A DNA stretch of 64,000 bases from Chryseobacterium sp. 39-10. GTDB lineage: Bacteria; Bacteroidota; Bacteroidia; Flavobacteriales; Weeksellaceae. The notes under the pieces are model-generated. The model ran no database searches. It had not been told where the DNA came from and worked only from the letters and a program-made list of their open reading frames with translations. A program made the position numbers and the translations under genes. The first letter of the stretch is position 1. The number at the start of each line of letters is the position of its first letter. The stretch covers positions 82,809-146,808 of the forward strand of contig MKTK01000008.1 of assembly GCA_001898255.1 (NCBI GenBank), in the 5' to 3' direction. Below, in pieces: positions 9,111 to 18,534 of the stretch.

Positions 9111-9956
9111 ATGGCACAACTGCTGATCCATGGTGGATTTTTCTCGGAAAGCGACCAAAGCCACGACGTGAAGATCGCCAAACAAAATGCACTGAGAACA
9201 ATTGCAACGCAATCTTTCGAATACATGAAAACACATTCTGCAGAAGAAACGGTGGTTTTTGCGGTTGCATTGTTGGAAGATGATTCCCTTTTCAACGCAG
9301 GAACCGGTTCGCAAATTCAAAGTGACGGAAAAATTAGGATGAGCGCTTCGCTGATGAACGGCGAAACCCAAAAGTTCTCCGGCGTTATTAATATTGAAAA
9401 TGTAAAAAACCCTATTGAGGTCGCCCAAGTGCTGATGAAGGAAGACGACCGTGTTTTAGGCGGAAACGGTGCAAAAGCGTATGCTAAAGAAAACGGCTTT
9501 GCAGATTACTCTACCGAAATTCCGCAGCGCAGAAAAGAGTTTGAAGAAAAACTGAAAAACGGCGGAAAAGGAACAGTAGGTTGCGTGGCGCTGGATTTCA
9601 ACGGAAAGTTGGCGGCCGCTACATCCACTGGCGGAAAAGGTTTTGAAATTGTCGGTCGAATTTCGGATTCTGCGACAGTGGCCGGGAATTATGCCAATTC
9701 TTTTTGTGCGGTAAGTTGCACCGGTGTTGGCGAAGATATTGTGAGCAATGCCACCGCCGCAAAAATTGTTACGCGAGTTACGGATGGTATGACTCTTGAA
9801 AGTGCATTCGAAAAAACATTCGCTGAGCTTAGTGAAATTGATGGTTTTGCCGGAGCCATTGCAGTGGATGCGGAAGGAAATTATTTTCATCAGGACTCTT
9901 ATCCCACCATGGTTTTTGCTGCTTTCGACGGCGCAAAAATGGTTCTTTTCGAATAA
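9111..9956 (+). CDS. Isoaspartyl peptidase / L-asparaginase (Ntn hydrolase)
   Basis: 281 residues, plant-type (type 2) asparaginase family. These proteins cut themselves before a Thr that becomes the N-terminal nucleophile. Here the site is GGKGTVGCVALD, with Thr155 as the new N terminus, and NAGTGSQIQSDG (62-73) and STGGKGFEIVGRISDSA around residue 170 are the other family signatures. The enzyme splits isoaspartyl dipeptides. Placed 33 bases after cphB, the obvious substrate is the beta-Asp-Arg released by cyanophycinase, giving free Asp and Arg. That substrate is inferred from context. There is no signal peptide. Confidence 0.92.
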   Translation: MAQLLIHGGFFSESDQSHDVKIAKQNALRTIATQSFEYMKTHSAEETVVFAVALLEDDSLFNAGTGSQIQSDGKIRMSASLMNGETQKFSGVINIENVKNPIEVAQVLMKEDDRVLGGNGAKAYAKENGFADYSTEIPQRRKEFEEKLKNGGKGTVGCVALDFNGKLAAATSTGGKGFEIVGRISDSATVAGNYANSFCAVSCTGVGEDIVSNATAAKIVTRVTDGMTLESAFEKTFAELSEIDGFAGAIAVDAEGNYFHQDSYPTMVFAAFDGAKMVLFE

Positions 9957-9977
9957 GTACTGAAGCTATAGCTATAC

Positions 9978-10012
9978 AAAAATCCTCCATAACGATGTTG
10001 TGGAGGATTTTT
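9978..10012. terminator. Bidirectional terminator between isoaspartyl peptidase gene and parC
   Basis: AAATCCTCCA and TGGAGGATTT form a 10-bp stem around an 11-base loop, flanked by A and T runs. It can end both convergent transcripts; the parC stop codon begins only 2 bases away. Confidence 0.85.
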
Positions 10013-10013
10013 T

Positions 10014-12617
10014 CTATTCGTCGAAGAGACTTCCAATGGTTCCCTCATCCGGGAAATCTTCGTCTTTCACATCATGATCAATAAAGGAAATACTGCCTTC
10101 GCCGGATTCTACTTCATCAAAACCGGGGTTTTGCTCCTCTTCAGGTTCAGGAATGATAATATTAATCGACTTCACTTTATCTTTAATAAACTGATTTCCA
10201 ATAGCTTTAATTCCTTTCACTGCGATAAAATCATCAATAAGAATGGTTTCCGGCTCTCTTTCTTTTCCTTTGTCTTTGGCAAAAACAATTTCGGCAGCGG
10301 CATTATTGGCCACAATAATATTTTCGATAAAGGATTTCGGATGTTCCGATGGCATAAAGGTCTGAACATTGGTTGTATTCTCGAGCAGGAATCGCTTGAT
10401 GAAGTAAATGTTCTTTTCGCCGTCAAAATAAATGCAGGTCACGGGCTGCTCAGGATTCCATTTCTCAAGAATGAGATACTCGTCATCAAATCGGTTGCTC
10501 AAATCAAATGAAATAAGCTTGGCCTCACCATTCGCATTAATGGTTAAAATTTTATCGTCTCCTTTAAAAGTACCGAGCAAACTTCCGCGGGCATCGGGAT
10601 TTAAGCGACGTACCGTATCATCGAACCAAATTTTACGCGGCGCCAAAGTGGAGTGACCTTCTTCCTTCAAATCTACTTTTTTCACTGCGTATTTGGTAAC
10701 CAAATTTCCTTTGGAATCTCTTCCTTTTATGGCAAGCTCCGAGAAGTCGATTTCAATCTTGTTCTTGCGGACTCTTGCATTAGGTTTCAGCAACACCGTT
10801 ACCACTTCGGCTTCTCCATTGGGATTTGCAGAGAAATACAGCATTTCTGACCCTTTGTTGTCGGATGCCAATTTGTAATCTGTATTTCGGGTAACGCCGG
10901 TCACCGAAAAGCGTTTCATGTAATATGGCCCATCTCTTCCTTCGCGGTAAATCATGTTATAGACGGTGCGCTTATCATTCTTTTTCCATACCGCAACATG
11001 TTCGATATTTTTCCCGATAAAGGTTTTGGATTCCACTTTCACCACTTTCATGGTTCCATCTTTCTGGAAGGTGATGATGTCGTCAATATCAGAACAGTCG
11101 AACAGATATTCATCTTTTTTCAGTGAAGTACCTATAAACCCTTCTTCCCTGTTCACATAAAATTTTTCGTTGGCAACAGCGACTTTCGTAGCATCAATGG
11201 TATCAAAAACCCTGAGTTCTGTGCGGCGCTCCCTTCCTTTTCCATACTTCTTCAGGATGTTATTGTAGTAATCAATGGCGTAGGCAATTAAATTGAGTAA
11301 ATGATGCTTCACCTGCTCAATTTTCCCTTCCAATGCAAGAATATTTTCTTTGAATTTATCGAGGTCAAAACGTGAAATTCTCTTGATTCGTATTTCGGTC
11401 AATCTCAAGATATCTTCTTCGGTAACGGCGCGCAGCAAATGCTTGGTATGCGGTTTTAGTCCTTCATCAATGGTTTTAATGACTTCTTCCCAAGATTTCA
11501 CCTCTTCAATATCGTGGTAAATTCTGTTCTCAATAAATATCCTTTCGAGGGATGAAAAGTGCCATTGCTCCTGGAGTTCGTGCAATTCTATTTCCAGTTC
11601 TTTTTGCAGCAGCGAAACAGTATGATCGGTATTTCTTCTCAGTACTTCAGACACCGATAAAAACTCTGGCTTGTCACCGACAATCACGCATGCATTGGGC
11701 GAGATTGGTATTTCACAATCGGTGAAGGCATACAGCGCATCAATGGTTTTATCCGGCGAAACATCGTTATTGAGGTGAATGTTAATTTCAACCTTGTCGG
11801 AAGTATTGTCCTCAATTTTCTTGATCTTGATTTTTCCTTTTTCATTGGCTTTAATGATGGAATCAATCAGGTCGCCGGTATTTTTCCCAAACGGAAGCTC
11901 GGTAACACAAAGCATGTGTTTGTCTTTCTGCGTAATCCTTGCCCTTGCACGGATTTTTCCACCGCGCTCTCCGTCGTTGTAATGCGTAACATCCAGCATT
12001 CCACCGGTCAGGAAATCGGGGAAAAGTTCGAATTTTTTTCCTTTGAGGTAAAGAACAGATGCATTGATAAGCTCCACAAAATTATGAGGCATTATCTTGG
12101 TCGACAGCCCGACGCCGATTCCTTCTACGCCCTGCGCAAGCAACAGCGGGAATTTCACCGGAAGATCGATGGGCTCATTGTTTCGGCCATCGTAAGACTT
12201 TGCCCAATCGGTTGTTTTAGGATTGAAAACCACTTCCAAAGCGAAAGGGGTAAGCCGTGCCTCAATATATCTTGCGGCTGCGGCAGAATCGCCGGTATAG
12301 ATGTTTCCCCAGTTTCCTTGGGTATCGATCAAAAGTTCTTTTTGCCCGATTTGCACCATGGCATCGGTAATGGATGCATCACCATGTGGATGATACTTCA
12401 TGGTATTTCCCACGATGTTGGCCACTTTGTTGTAGCGCCCGTCTTCCAATTCTCGCATCGAGTGCATAATTCGGCGCTGTACTGGTTTAAAACCATCATA
12501 AACGGACGGTATGGCACGGTCCAAAATAACATAAGATGCGTAATCTAAAAACCAGTCTTTGTAAAGACCGGAGACTTTTTTCAGTGATTCCTCTTGGTGA
12601 TTTTCCTGTTCTTCCAT
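10014..12617 (-). CDS. parC: DNA topoisomerase IV subunit A
   Basis: 867 residues from the ATG at 12617. This is the DNA-cutting subunit that decatenates daughter chromosomes together with ParE. The active-site Tyr117 lies in AAAARYIEARLT, and the quinolone-pocket segment is YHPHGDASITDAMV (75-88). The C-terminal half carries the beta-propeller-like repeats of the DNA-wrapping domain and ends in an acidic tail. It starts within the stop codon of the upstream small membrane protein gene (TGATG), so translation is coupled. parE is upstream in the same run, which supports ParC over GyrA. Confidence 0.9.
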   Translation of the reverse strand: MEEQENHQEESLKKVSGLYKDWFLDYASYVILDRAIPSVYDGFKPVQRRIMHSMRELEDGRYNKVANIVGNTMKYHPHGDASITDAMVQIGQKELLIDTQGNWGNIYTGDSAAAARYIEARLTPFALEVVFNPKTTDWAKSYDGRNNEPIDLPVKFPLLLAQGVEGIGVGLSTKIMPHNFVELINASVLYLKGKKFELFPDFLTGGMLDVTHYNDGERGGKIRARARITQKDKHMLCVTELPFGKNTGDLIDSIIKANEKGKIKIKKIEDNTSDKVEINIHLNNDVSPDKTIDALYAFTDCEIPISPNACVIVGDKPEFLSVSEVLRRNTDHTVSLLQKELEIELHELQEQWHFSSLERIFIENRIYHDIEEVKSWEEVIKTIDEGLKPHTKHLLRAVTEEDILRLTEIRIKRISRFDLDKFKENILALEGKIEQVKHHLLNLIAYAIDYYNNILKKYGKGRERRTELRVFDTIDATKVAVANEKFYVNREEGFIGTSLKKDEYLFDCSDIDDIITFQKDGTMKVVKVESKTFIGKNIEHVAVWKKNDKRTVYNMIYREGRDGPYYMKRFSVTGVTRNTDYKLASDNKGSEMLYFSANPNGEAEVVTVLLKPNARVRKNKIEIDFSELAIKGRDSKGNLVTKYAVKKVDLKEEGHSTLAPRKIWFDDTVRRLNPDARGSLLGTFKGDDKILTINANGEAKLISFDLSNRFDDEYLILEKWNPEQPVTCIYFDGEKNIYFIKRFLLENTTNVQTFMPSEHPKSFIENIIVANNAAAEIVFAKDKGKEREPETILIDDFIAVKGIKAIGNQFIKDKVKSINIIIPEPEEEQNPGFDEVESGEGSISFIDHDVKDEDFPDEGTIGSLFDE

Positions 12618-13099
12618 CAACTTTCTATCGCTCTTTCTTTATTTGCTTTAATGACTCTGTTCAATGACATTTTCAGATCCTGAAGTTCCTGCTTGCTGAG
12701 ATAGGAAATATCATATTTAAGCATGATATGCTGATTTTTCTTACTGCTTATGGTAATATACAACCTTTTAATAATCAGCAAATTAACAATCTCGTACTTT
12801 TTCAATTTATACTTCGGAAACTCGTCACTTAGCGGTTTACTTAAAAATAATATGACATTTCTATTTTTAAAGTTTAATGCTTCACCATCACTGTCATATT
12901 CAAAAATCTGCCTTCCCCGAAAGTAAAAAATCAATGCAAATATCACGGGAACAATAACAAATAATGAACTGCTGATTCCTAAATAATCATATTTAAATCG
13001 TTCCAGTAGATAGGCACCAATACCCATGAACAAAGACATCATGACCAAGGTTCCCAGGAAGTTGAAATAAGCTGCTTTTTTGCTATTATTCAATCGCAT
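12617..13099 (-). CDS. Two-TM membrane protein between parE and parC, unknown function
   Basis: 160 residues. Two hydrophobic helices (about 10-32 and 43-60) are followed by FRGRQIFEYDSDGEALNF and a soluble strand-rich region ending in a helix (SKQELQDLKMSLNRVIKANKE). The layout resembles the PH-like membrane protein at 462-944, but I recognise no specific family. It lies 45 bases after parE and its TGA overlaps the parC ATG, so it is fully embedded in the topoisomerase IV operon. No enzymatic motif is visible. Confidence 0.8.
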   Translation of the reverse strand: MRLNNSKKAAYFNFLGTLVMMSLFMGIGAYLLERFKYDYLGISSSLFVIVPVIFALIFYFRGRQIFEYDSDGEALNFKNRNVILFLSKPLSDEFPKYKLKKYEIVNLLIIKRLYITISSKKNQHIMLKYDISYLSKQELQDLKMSLNRVIKANKERAIES

Positions 13100-13144
13100 T
13101 GGATTTATACTTTAAGAGTTTCTATTTTACCCAAACACACCAAA

Positions 13145-15022
13145 TTACGCATCGCTGAGTACTTCTTTTTTGTCGATGTCAGGATCTTCTACCACGAGAT
13201 TTTCAAGAATAAAGGTTTGACGATCGGGTGTGTTTTTCCCCATATAAAATTCCAAAAGCTGATCAATGGTCTGGTCTTTACCAATAACCACCGGCTCCAG
13301 CCGAATATCTTTACCGATGAAATGTTTAAATTCATCCGGCGAAATTTCTCCCAACCCTTTAAACCTCGTAATTTCCGGATTTCTACCCAATTCTTCCAGT
13401 GCTTTAACACGTTCTTGCTCGGTATAGCAATAGCGTGTTTCCTTCTTATTTCTTACCCGGAACAGCGGCGTCTGCAAAATATAAAGATGGCCGTTTTTGA
13501 TAAGATCTGGAAAAAACTGAAGGAAAAAAGTAATCATCAGCAATCGAATGTGCATTCCGTCCACATCGGCATCCGTAGCGATAATGACGTGATTGTAGCG
13601 TAAATCTTCCAACGAATCTTCAATGTTTAGTGCAGCTTGCAACAGATTGAATTCCTCGTTTTCGTACACCACTCTTTTTGTTAAACCATAGCAATTCAAC
13701 GGTTTACCCTTTAGCGAAAATACCGACTGCGTTTCCACATCTCTGGACTTGGTAATGGAGCCCGACGCAGAATCTCCTTCGGTAATGAAGATCATGGTTT
13801 CGCCTTTACGATCTGCTTTCTGATCATTGTAATGCTGCCTGCAATCGCGCAATTTTTTGTTATGCAGCGATACTTTTTTGGCTCTTTCTCGCGCTAGTTT
13901 CTGGATGCCTGAAAGTTCTTTCCTTTCTCGTTCCGAAATGATGATTTTTCGGTGGATCGCTTCTGCAACTTCCTGGTTCTGATGTAAAAAGTTGTCGAGT
14001 TTATTTTTGAGGAAATTGGTAATAAAGGTTCGTACCGTTTCTTTTCCCGGCTCCATTTCGTTGGAACCCAACTTGGTTTTGGTCTGCGATTCAAAAACCG
14101 GCTCAATTACCTTGATGGAAACTGCCGCTATGATAGATTTTCTAATATCTGCCGCCTCAAAATTTTTATTGAAAAACTCGCGGATGGTTTTCACATACGC
14201 TTCCCGAAAAGCATTAAGGTGAGTTCCGCCCTGTGTCGTATTTTGTCCGTTAACAAAGGAAAAGTACGTCTCCGATTGCGACTTATCGGAATGGGTAATC
14301 GCGACCTCAATATCTTCATCTTTCAAATGAATGATGGGATACAAAATATCTCCTTCAATTTCTTCCTGCAACAAGTCTTTCAAACCATTTTCCGAAAAGT
14401 AAGTTTCGCCGTTGAAAACTATTTTTAATCCCGGGTTCAGGTAACAATAGTTCTTCAGCATTTTCTCGATATATTCTTTTCGAAATCTAAAATGCGTAAA
14501 GATGGTTGAATCAGGAATAAAAGTAATTTCGGTTCCATTTCGATCGGATGTATCCGTTTCCTGATGGTTTTCGGTGATAATGCCTTTGGAAAATTCTGCT
14601 ACTTTTGCTTTTCCCTCACGTACGGATTTTACTTTGAAATAGTCGGAAAGTGCGTTCACTGCTTTGGTTCCTACTCCATTCAGACCCACAGATTTTTTAA
14701 ACGCTTTGGAATCGTACTTTCCACCGGTATTCATCTTGGAAACGGCATCAACAACTTTTCCTAAAGGAATTCCACGACCATAATCACGAATCGTTGCTTT
14801 GCCTTCATCTATTTTAATTTCAATCCTTTTGCCGGATTTCATAACGAATTCATCAATGGAATTATCGATGATTTCTTTGAGCAAAATATAGATTCCGTCG
14901 TCTGCCGAAGAACCATCTCCCAATTTCCCGATGTACATACCGGGGCGAATCCTAATATGCTCCTGCCAATCCAGGGTTCTGATGTTATCTTCGGAATAGT
15001 TTGATGCAGTATTTTCACTCAT
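13145..15022 (-). CDS. parE: DNA topoisomerase IV subunit B
   Basis: 625 residues, the length of the short ParE type rather than GyrB with an insertion. The GHKL ATPase motifs are present: [21 protein letters not shown] and [14 protein letters not shown]. The TOPRIM motifs EGDSASGS and [10 protein letters not shown] hold the catalytic Glu and the Mg-binding Asp residues. It powers strand passage by ParC. It is first in the run parE - membrane protein - parC. The ATG at 15022 follows directly on a non-coding AT-rich region. Confidence 0.92.
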   Translation of the reverse strand: MSENTASNYSEDNIRTLDWQEHIRIRPGMYIGKLGDGSSADDGIYILLKEIIDNSIDEFVMKSGKRIEIKIDEGKATIRDYGRGIPLGKVVDAVSKMNTGGKYDSKAFKKSVGLNGVGTKAVNALSDYFKVKSVREGKAKVAEFSKGIITENHQETDTSDRNGTEITFIPDSTIFTHFRFRKEYIEKMLKNYCYLNPGLKIVFNGETYFSENGLKDLLQEEIEGDILYPIIHLKDEDIEVAITHSDKSQSETYFSFVNGQNTTQGGTHLNAFREAYVKTIREFFNKNFEAADIRKSIIAAVSIKVIEPVFESQTKTKLGSNEMEPGKETVRTFITNFLKNKLDNFLHQNQEVAEAIHRKIIISERERKELSGIQKLARERAKKVSLHNKKLRDCRQHYNDQKADRKGETMIFITEGDSASGSITKSRDVETQSVFSLKGKPLNCYGLTKRVVYENEEFNLLQAALNIEDSLEDLRYNHVIIATDADVDGMHIRLLMITFFLQFFPDLIKNGHLYILQTPLFRVRNKKETRYCYTEQERVKALEELGRNPEITRFKGLGEISPDEFKHFIGKDIRLEPVVIGKDQTIDQLLEFYMGKNTPDRQTFILENLVVEDPDIDKKEVLSDA

Positions 15023-15189
15023 ATTTTTAGATGGCGACCGTTTTTTTCGTTATAAAGTGGTAACTCACAAAAATAATCAAAGTAAACGGATCTGAAGCAT
15101 TTTGTGGAAAAGTTTTGATGAGATTTAAGTGTCCTCCTTTTTAGATGAGAAGGGAGGATTTACCCATGACCACCCATTCGGTAAACACA

Positions 15190-15224
15190 AAAAAAAGACA
15201 TCCCTTTCCGAATGTCTTTTTCAT
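15190..15224 (-). terminator. Terminator after the AIM24-like gene
   Basis: On the minus strand AAAAAGACATTCGG...GGATGTCTTTTTTT forms a stem of AAAGACAT/ATGTCTTT followed by a T run. It lies 16 bases past the stop of the gene at 15241-16023. Confidence 0.75.
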
Positions 15225-15240
15225 GATTTTTAATTTTAGC

Positions 15241-16023
15241 TTATCTGCCGTCGCCATCAAGAAGATTGCCCAAACCGCCTAAAATACTTCCTTGCTCTCC
15301 GCGTTTTGTGGTGGCATACTGAAGAATTCTACCCGCCAACCTGGAAATCGGTAACGTCTGAACCCACACGGTTCCTGGACCCCGCAACTGGGCAAAAAAC
15401 AGACCTTCGCCACCAAAAATAGAATTCTTAATACCGCCTACAAACTGAATATCATACTGCACATCCTTGGTAAACGATACAATGCAACCCGTATCGATTT
15501 TCAGGACTTCCCCCGGCTGAAGCTGCTTTTCTATCACATGACCGCCGCTGTGCACAAACGTCAAGCCGTCACCTTCCAGTTTTTGCATAATAAATCCTTC
15601 GCCACCAAACAAACCGGTGCCTAATTTTTTCTGAAGCTCAATCCCTACCGAAACTCCTTTAGCCGCACAAAGGAAGCTGTCTTTCTGGCAGATAACTTTT
15701 CCGCCAAGCTTCGACAAATCAAGAGGGATAATTTTACCAGAATACGGTGCTGCAAATGTGACATGCTTCTTCCCATGGGAAGTATTGGTAAATACCGTCA
15801 TAAAAAGATTTTCACCAGTCAGCATTCTTTTTCCGGCAGAGAAAATTTTTCCCATGATGCTTTTCTCGGTTCCGTCGCCAAAAAGGGTTTCCATTGCAAT
15901 TCCGTCGGGCATCATCATAAAGCTTCCGGGTTCTGCAATAACGGATTCTTGGGGATCGAGCTCAATTTCCACACATTGCATTTCTTCACCGTGGATTTTG
16001 TAATCAATTTCGTGGTTGTTCAT
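15241..16023 (-). CDS. AIM24 / TIGR00266-family protein
   Basis: 260 residues with a glycine-rich beta-sheet pattern. EPGSFMMMPDGI near residue 32, LTGENLFMTVFTN, a KGVSVGIELQKKLGTGLFGG segment and QLRGPGTVWVQTLPISRLA are hallmarks of the TIGR00266 family related to yeast AIM24. The fold is a double-stranded beta-helix or jelly-roll. No enzymatic role is established for bacterial members. There is no signal peptide, and the gene is monocistronic between parE and the FMN reductase. Confidence 0.85.
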   Translation of the reverse strand: MNNHEIDYKIHGEEMQCVEIELDPQESVIAEPGSFMMMPDGIAMETLFGDGTEKSIMGKIFSAGKRMLTGENLFMTVFTNTSHGKKHVTFAAPYSGKIIPLDLSKLGGKVICQKDSFLCAAKGVSVGIELQKKLGTGLFGGEGFIMQKLEGDGLTFVHSGGHVIEKQLQPGEVLKIDTGCIVSFTKDVQYDIQFVGGIKNSIFGGEGLFFAQLRGPGTVWVQTLPISRLAGRILQYATTKRGEQGSILGGLGNLLDGDGR

Positions 16024-16162
16024 TTTTAATTAATAATTTCTAATGATTAGTCAAGTGCTCCTGCATAATGTTACAAACATCACTCACCATAAAAGCGATT
16101 AATGGGCTACGATATAGAGTATTCAGTTAAAAAAACCTTTGAACAAAATGATGACATTTCAT

Positions 16163-16708
16163 TTAGAATAAACTAATCCATTGCTCATAACTTTCTAACC
16201 AACTTTTGAGGAATTTTGAAGTTCTTTCATTGAGGGTTTTCCCATCTTCATCAAAGCATTCATTAATTTTTGAGAGATACGCTTCAGGTTGCTGCATCAT
16301 TGGGATATCAAGGAAAACCACCGATTGCCTTATGTTATGATTGGCACCAAAACCGCCCAAATTACCCGGTGACGAGGTGATGACTGCACCCGATTTTCCC
16401 GCCCATACACTTTTTTTAGCGGGCCTGGAACCCACATCGATCGCATTTTTCAGTGCACCAGGTATGGTTCTGTTGTATTCGGGAGAAACAAAAAGAACAG
16501 CATCTTTTGCCTTTACTTTTTCCCGAAAGTCAATCCATTCTTTTGGTGAATCTTCCTCCAAATCCTCATTATAGAGGGGTAATGAACCAATTTCTACGAT
16601 CTCTAATGCCAAACCCTCGGGCGCAAACCGAATAAGTTCGTTGGCGATTTTACGGTTGAAACTCTCTTTGCGCAAACTACCGATCAGGACTGCCACTTTT
16701 TTAGCCAT
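16163..16708 (-). CDS. NADPH-dependent FMN reductase (flavodoxin fold)
   Basis: 181 residues from the ATG at 16708. An upstream start at 16753 would add residues before the first beta strand MAKKVAVLIGSLR. GSLRKESFNRK is the FMN phosphate loop, and SPEYNRTIPGALKNAIDVGSR with SPGNLGGFGA complete the FMN site of the NADPH-dependent FMN reductase/azoreductase group. It probably reduces free flavin, quinones or related acceptors in the cytoplasm. The physiological substrate cannot be read from the sequence. Confidence 0.88.
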   Translation of the reverse strand: MAKKVAVLIGSLRKESFNRKIANELIRFAPEGLALEIVEIGSLPLYNEDLEEDSPKEWIDFREKVKAKDAVLFVSPEYNRTIPGALKNAIDVGSRPAKKSVWAGKSGAVITSSPGNLGGFGANHNIRQSVVFLDIPMMQQPEAYLSKINECFDEDGKTLNERTSKFLKSWLESYEQWISLF

Positions 16709-16781
16709 TGTCTTTGAATTTTGAAGGTGATTGAATTGATAACAAATATACAAATTAGAAATGCGACTGCTACGGCAACAG

Positions 16782-16809
16782 CAAAAAAAAACAGACCATA
16801 GAAGGTCTG
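16782..16809 (-). terminator. Terminator after ychF
   Basis: On the minus strand CAGACC-TTCTAT-GGTCTG is followed by nine T. It lies 30 bases past the ychF stop. Confidence 0.75.
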
Positions 16810-16838
16810 CTTGTTATAATATGATATTTCTTTTGTTC

Positions 16839-17930
16839 TTACACATTGAACCGGAAATGCATCACATCTCCGTCCTGAACGATATACTCTTTTCCTTCTA
16901 CGCTCAATTTTCCGGCTTCTTTCACTTTGGCTTCTGAACCGTATGTAACAAAATCATTGTATTTTATTACTTCAGCGCGAATAAATCCTTTTTCGAAATC
17001 GGTATGGATAACGCCCGCTGCTTGTGGTGCAGTCCACCCTTTTCCGATGGTCCATGCGCGAACTTCTTTTACACCGGCAGTAAAATAGGTTTGAAGATGC
17101 AGCAAATCGTATGCTTTTCTGATGAGGCGGTTCACGCCAGGTTCTTCAAGTCCTAATTCTTCGAGGAACATCTGTCTTTCTTCAAAAGTTTCCAGTTCAT
17201 TGATATCCGCTTCAATCTGAGCTGCAAGCACCACCACTTCTGCACCTTCATTCTTCGCCATTTCTTCAATCTTTCCTATCCATTCGTTACCGTTTTTTAT
17301 GGTATTTTCATCTACATTACATACATAAAGGACCGGTTTCTTGGTGAGCAAGTGCACTTCATCAATCACCGACTGAGTAAAATCATCGGTTGGGAATTCG
17401 CGAGCATTTTTGCCGTCTTCTACAAATTTTTGCAGGTTCAGCAGTGTTTCATAAGTAAGAACGTCTTCCTTTTTTCCAGATTTAATGAATTTCTTTGCTT
17501 TATCAACGGCTTTCCCCAGTGTTTCAAGATCTTTCAGCTGAAGCTCAATATCGATGATTTCTTTATCTCTTAAAGGATCCACCGAACCTTCAACGTGTAC
17601 AATATTTCCGTTATCGAAGCATCTCAAAACATGAATAATCGCTTCACATTCTCGTATGTTGGCCAGAAACTGATTTCCCAAACCTTCACCTTTGGAAGCA
17701 CCCTTTACCAATCCGGCGATATCCACAATTTCCACCACAGCAGGCAAAACCCGCTCGGGATTCACCAATTTCTCTAGTTCAAAAAGCCGCTGATCCGGCA
17801 CAGAAACAGTTCCCAAATTGGGTTCTATTGTGCAAAATGGATAGTTGGCAGACTGCGCTTTGGCATTACTTAAACAGTTAAAAAGGGTTGATTTTCCTAC
17901 ATTGGGAAGACCTACGATTCCACATTTCAT
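16839..17930 (-). CDS. ychF: Ribosome-binding ATPase YchF (Obg-family)
   Basis: 363 residues, the exact family length. The P-loop is GLPNVGKST, followed by NYPFCTIEPN, the G3 region DIAGLVKGASKGEGLGNQFLANIRE (first and last parts seen in full) and a G4 segment CNVDE. That last motif replaces NKxD and is why YchF prefers ATP to GTP. The C-terminal TGS-like domain holds AWTIGKGWTAPQAAGVIHTDFEKGFIRAEVI. It binds 70S ribosomes and takes part in stress responses in other bacteria. It is transcribed divergently from blaI. Confidence 0.95.
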   Translation of the reverse strand: MKCGIVGLPNVGKSTLFNCLSNAKAQSANYPFCTIEPNLGTVSVPDQRLFELEKLVNPERVLPAVVEIVDIAGLVKGASKGEGLGNQFLANIRECEAIIHVLRCFDNGNIVHVEGSVDPLRDKEIIDIELQLKDLETLGKAVDKAKKFIKSGKKEDVLTYETLLNLQKFVEDGKNAREFPTDDFTQSVIDEVHLLTKKPVLYVCNVDENTIKNGNEWIGKIEEMAKNEGAEVVVLAAQIEADINELETFEERQMFLEELGLEEPGVNRLIRKAYDLLHLQTYFTAGVKEVRAWTIGKGWTAPQAAGVIHTDFEKGFIRAEVIKYNDFVTYGSEAKVKEAGKLSVEGKEYIVQDGDVMHFRFNV

Positions 17931-18051
17931 AGTATTGATATTACTTTCGGCAGTCGGCGTGCTGCGTTCTGCGGTTTAAAAATTAAGGTGTGCAAAGATA
18001 AGGTTTTGTAAAAGAATATGCACAACCAAAGACAAGAGAAGTTTAATTGAA

Positions 18052-18154
18052 TACAACTAAAAATTACAACTGATTATCAACAATTTAAATACAAAATTTA
18101 TCTATACCTAAAAAAATAGTTGTATAATTGAAATTAATACCTACATTTGTATAA
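18052..18154 (+). promoter_or_regulatory. blaI-M56 promoter with BlaI-like operators
   Basis: TTG (18120-18122), 19 bases, then TACATTTG (18142-18149) form a good Bacteroidota promoter. TACATTTGTA at 18142-18151 is the reverse complement of TACAAATGTA, the core of staphylococcal mec/bla operators, and covers the -7 element. TAGTTGTA (18117-18124) is an inverted match to TACAACTA (18052-18059) and covers the -33 element; TTGTATAA also recurs at 18120 and 18147. The arrangement predicts repression of the operon by its own BlaI. Confidence 0.6.
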
Positions 18155-18171
18155 CTAAACAAATAGTGATA

Positions 18172-18534
18172 ATGATTCCACAACTTACCAAAGCAGAAGA
18201 ACAAGTAATGCAATATTTATGGGAACTTGAAACCGCTTTTCTGAAAGATGTGCTGGACAAGTTTCCTGAGCCAAAACCGCATACCAATACCGTGTCTACA
18301 ATACTGAAGGTTCTTAAAGAAAAGGATTTTGTGGATTATCGTGTTTTTGGCAGACAGCACGAATACTTCCCGCTCGTTTCCAAGGAAAAATACAGCGGAA
18401 GATCCATAAAAAACTTGGTAAAAAATTACTTTTCGGGATCCTATACCGATGCTGTATCCTTCTTAGTGGAGAAAAAGGAAATCAGTGTTGAAGATCTGGA
18501 AATGCTACTTAACGAACTCAAAAATAAAGATTGA
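18172..18534 (+). CDS. BlaI/MecI/CopY-family repressor
   Basis: 120 residues from the ATG at 18172; a GTG two codons upstream is an alternative. The N-terminal winged helix shows LTKAEEQVMQYLWELE and PKPHTNTVSTILKVLKEK, the recognition helix typical of BlaI, and the C-terminal part (GRSIKNLVKNYFSGSYTDAVSFLVEK) is the dimer domain cut by the partner protease in the bla and mec systems. The stop overlaps the start of the M56 gene (TGATG), giving the classic sensor-repressor pair. The target beyond its own operon is unknown; no beta-lactamase gene is near. Confidence 0.9.
   Translation: MIPQLTKAEEQVMQYLWELETAFLKDVLDKFPEPKPHTNTVSTILKVLKEKDFVDYRVFGRQHEYFPLVSKEKYSGRSIKNLVKNYFSGSYTDAVSFLVEKKEISVEDLEMLLNELKNKD

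Noticed and set aside
11775-12548. 257-codon frame antisense to parC
   Set aside because: Shadow of a strongly conserved gene; no family pattern in the translation.
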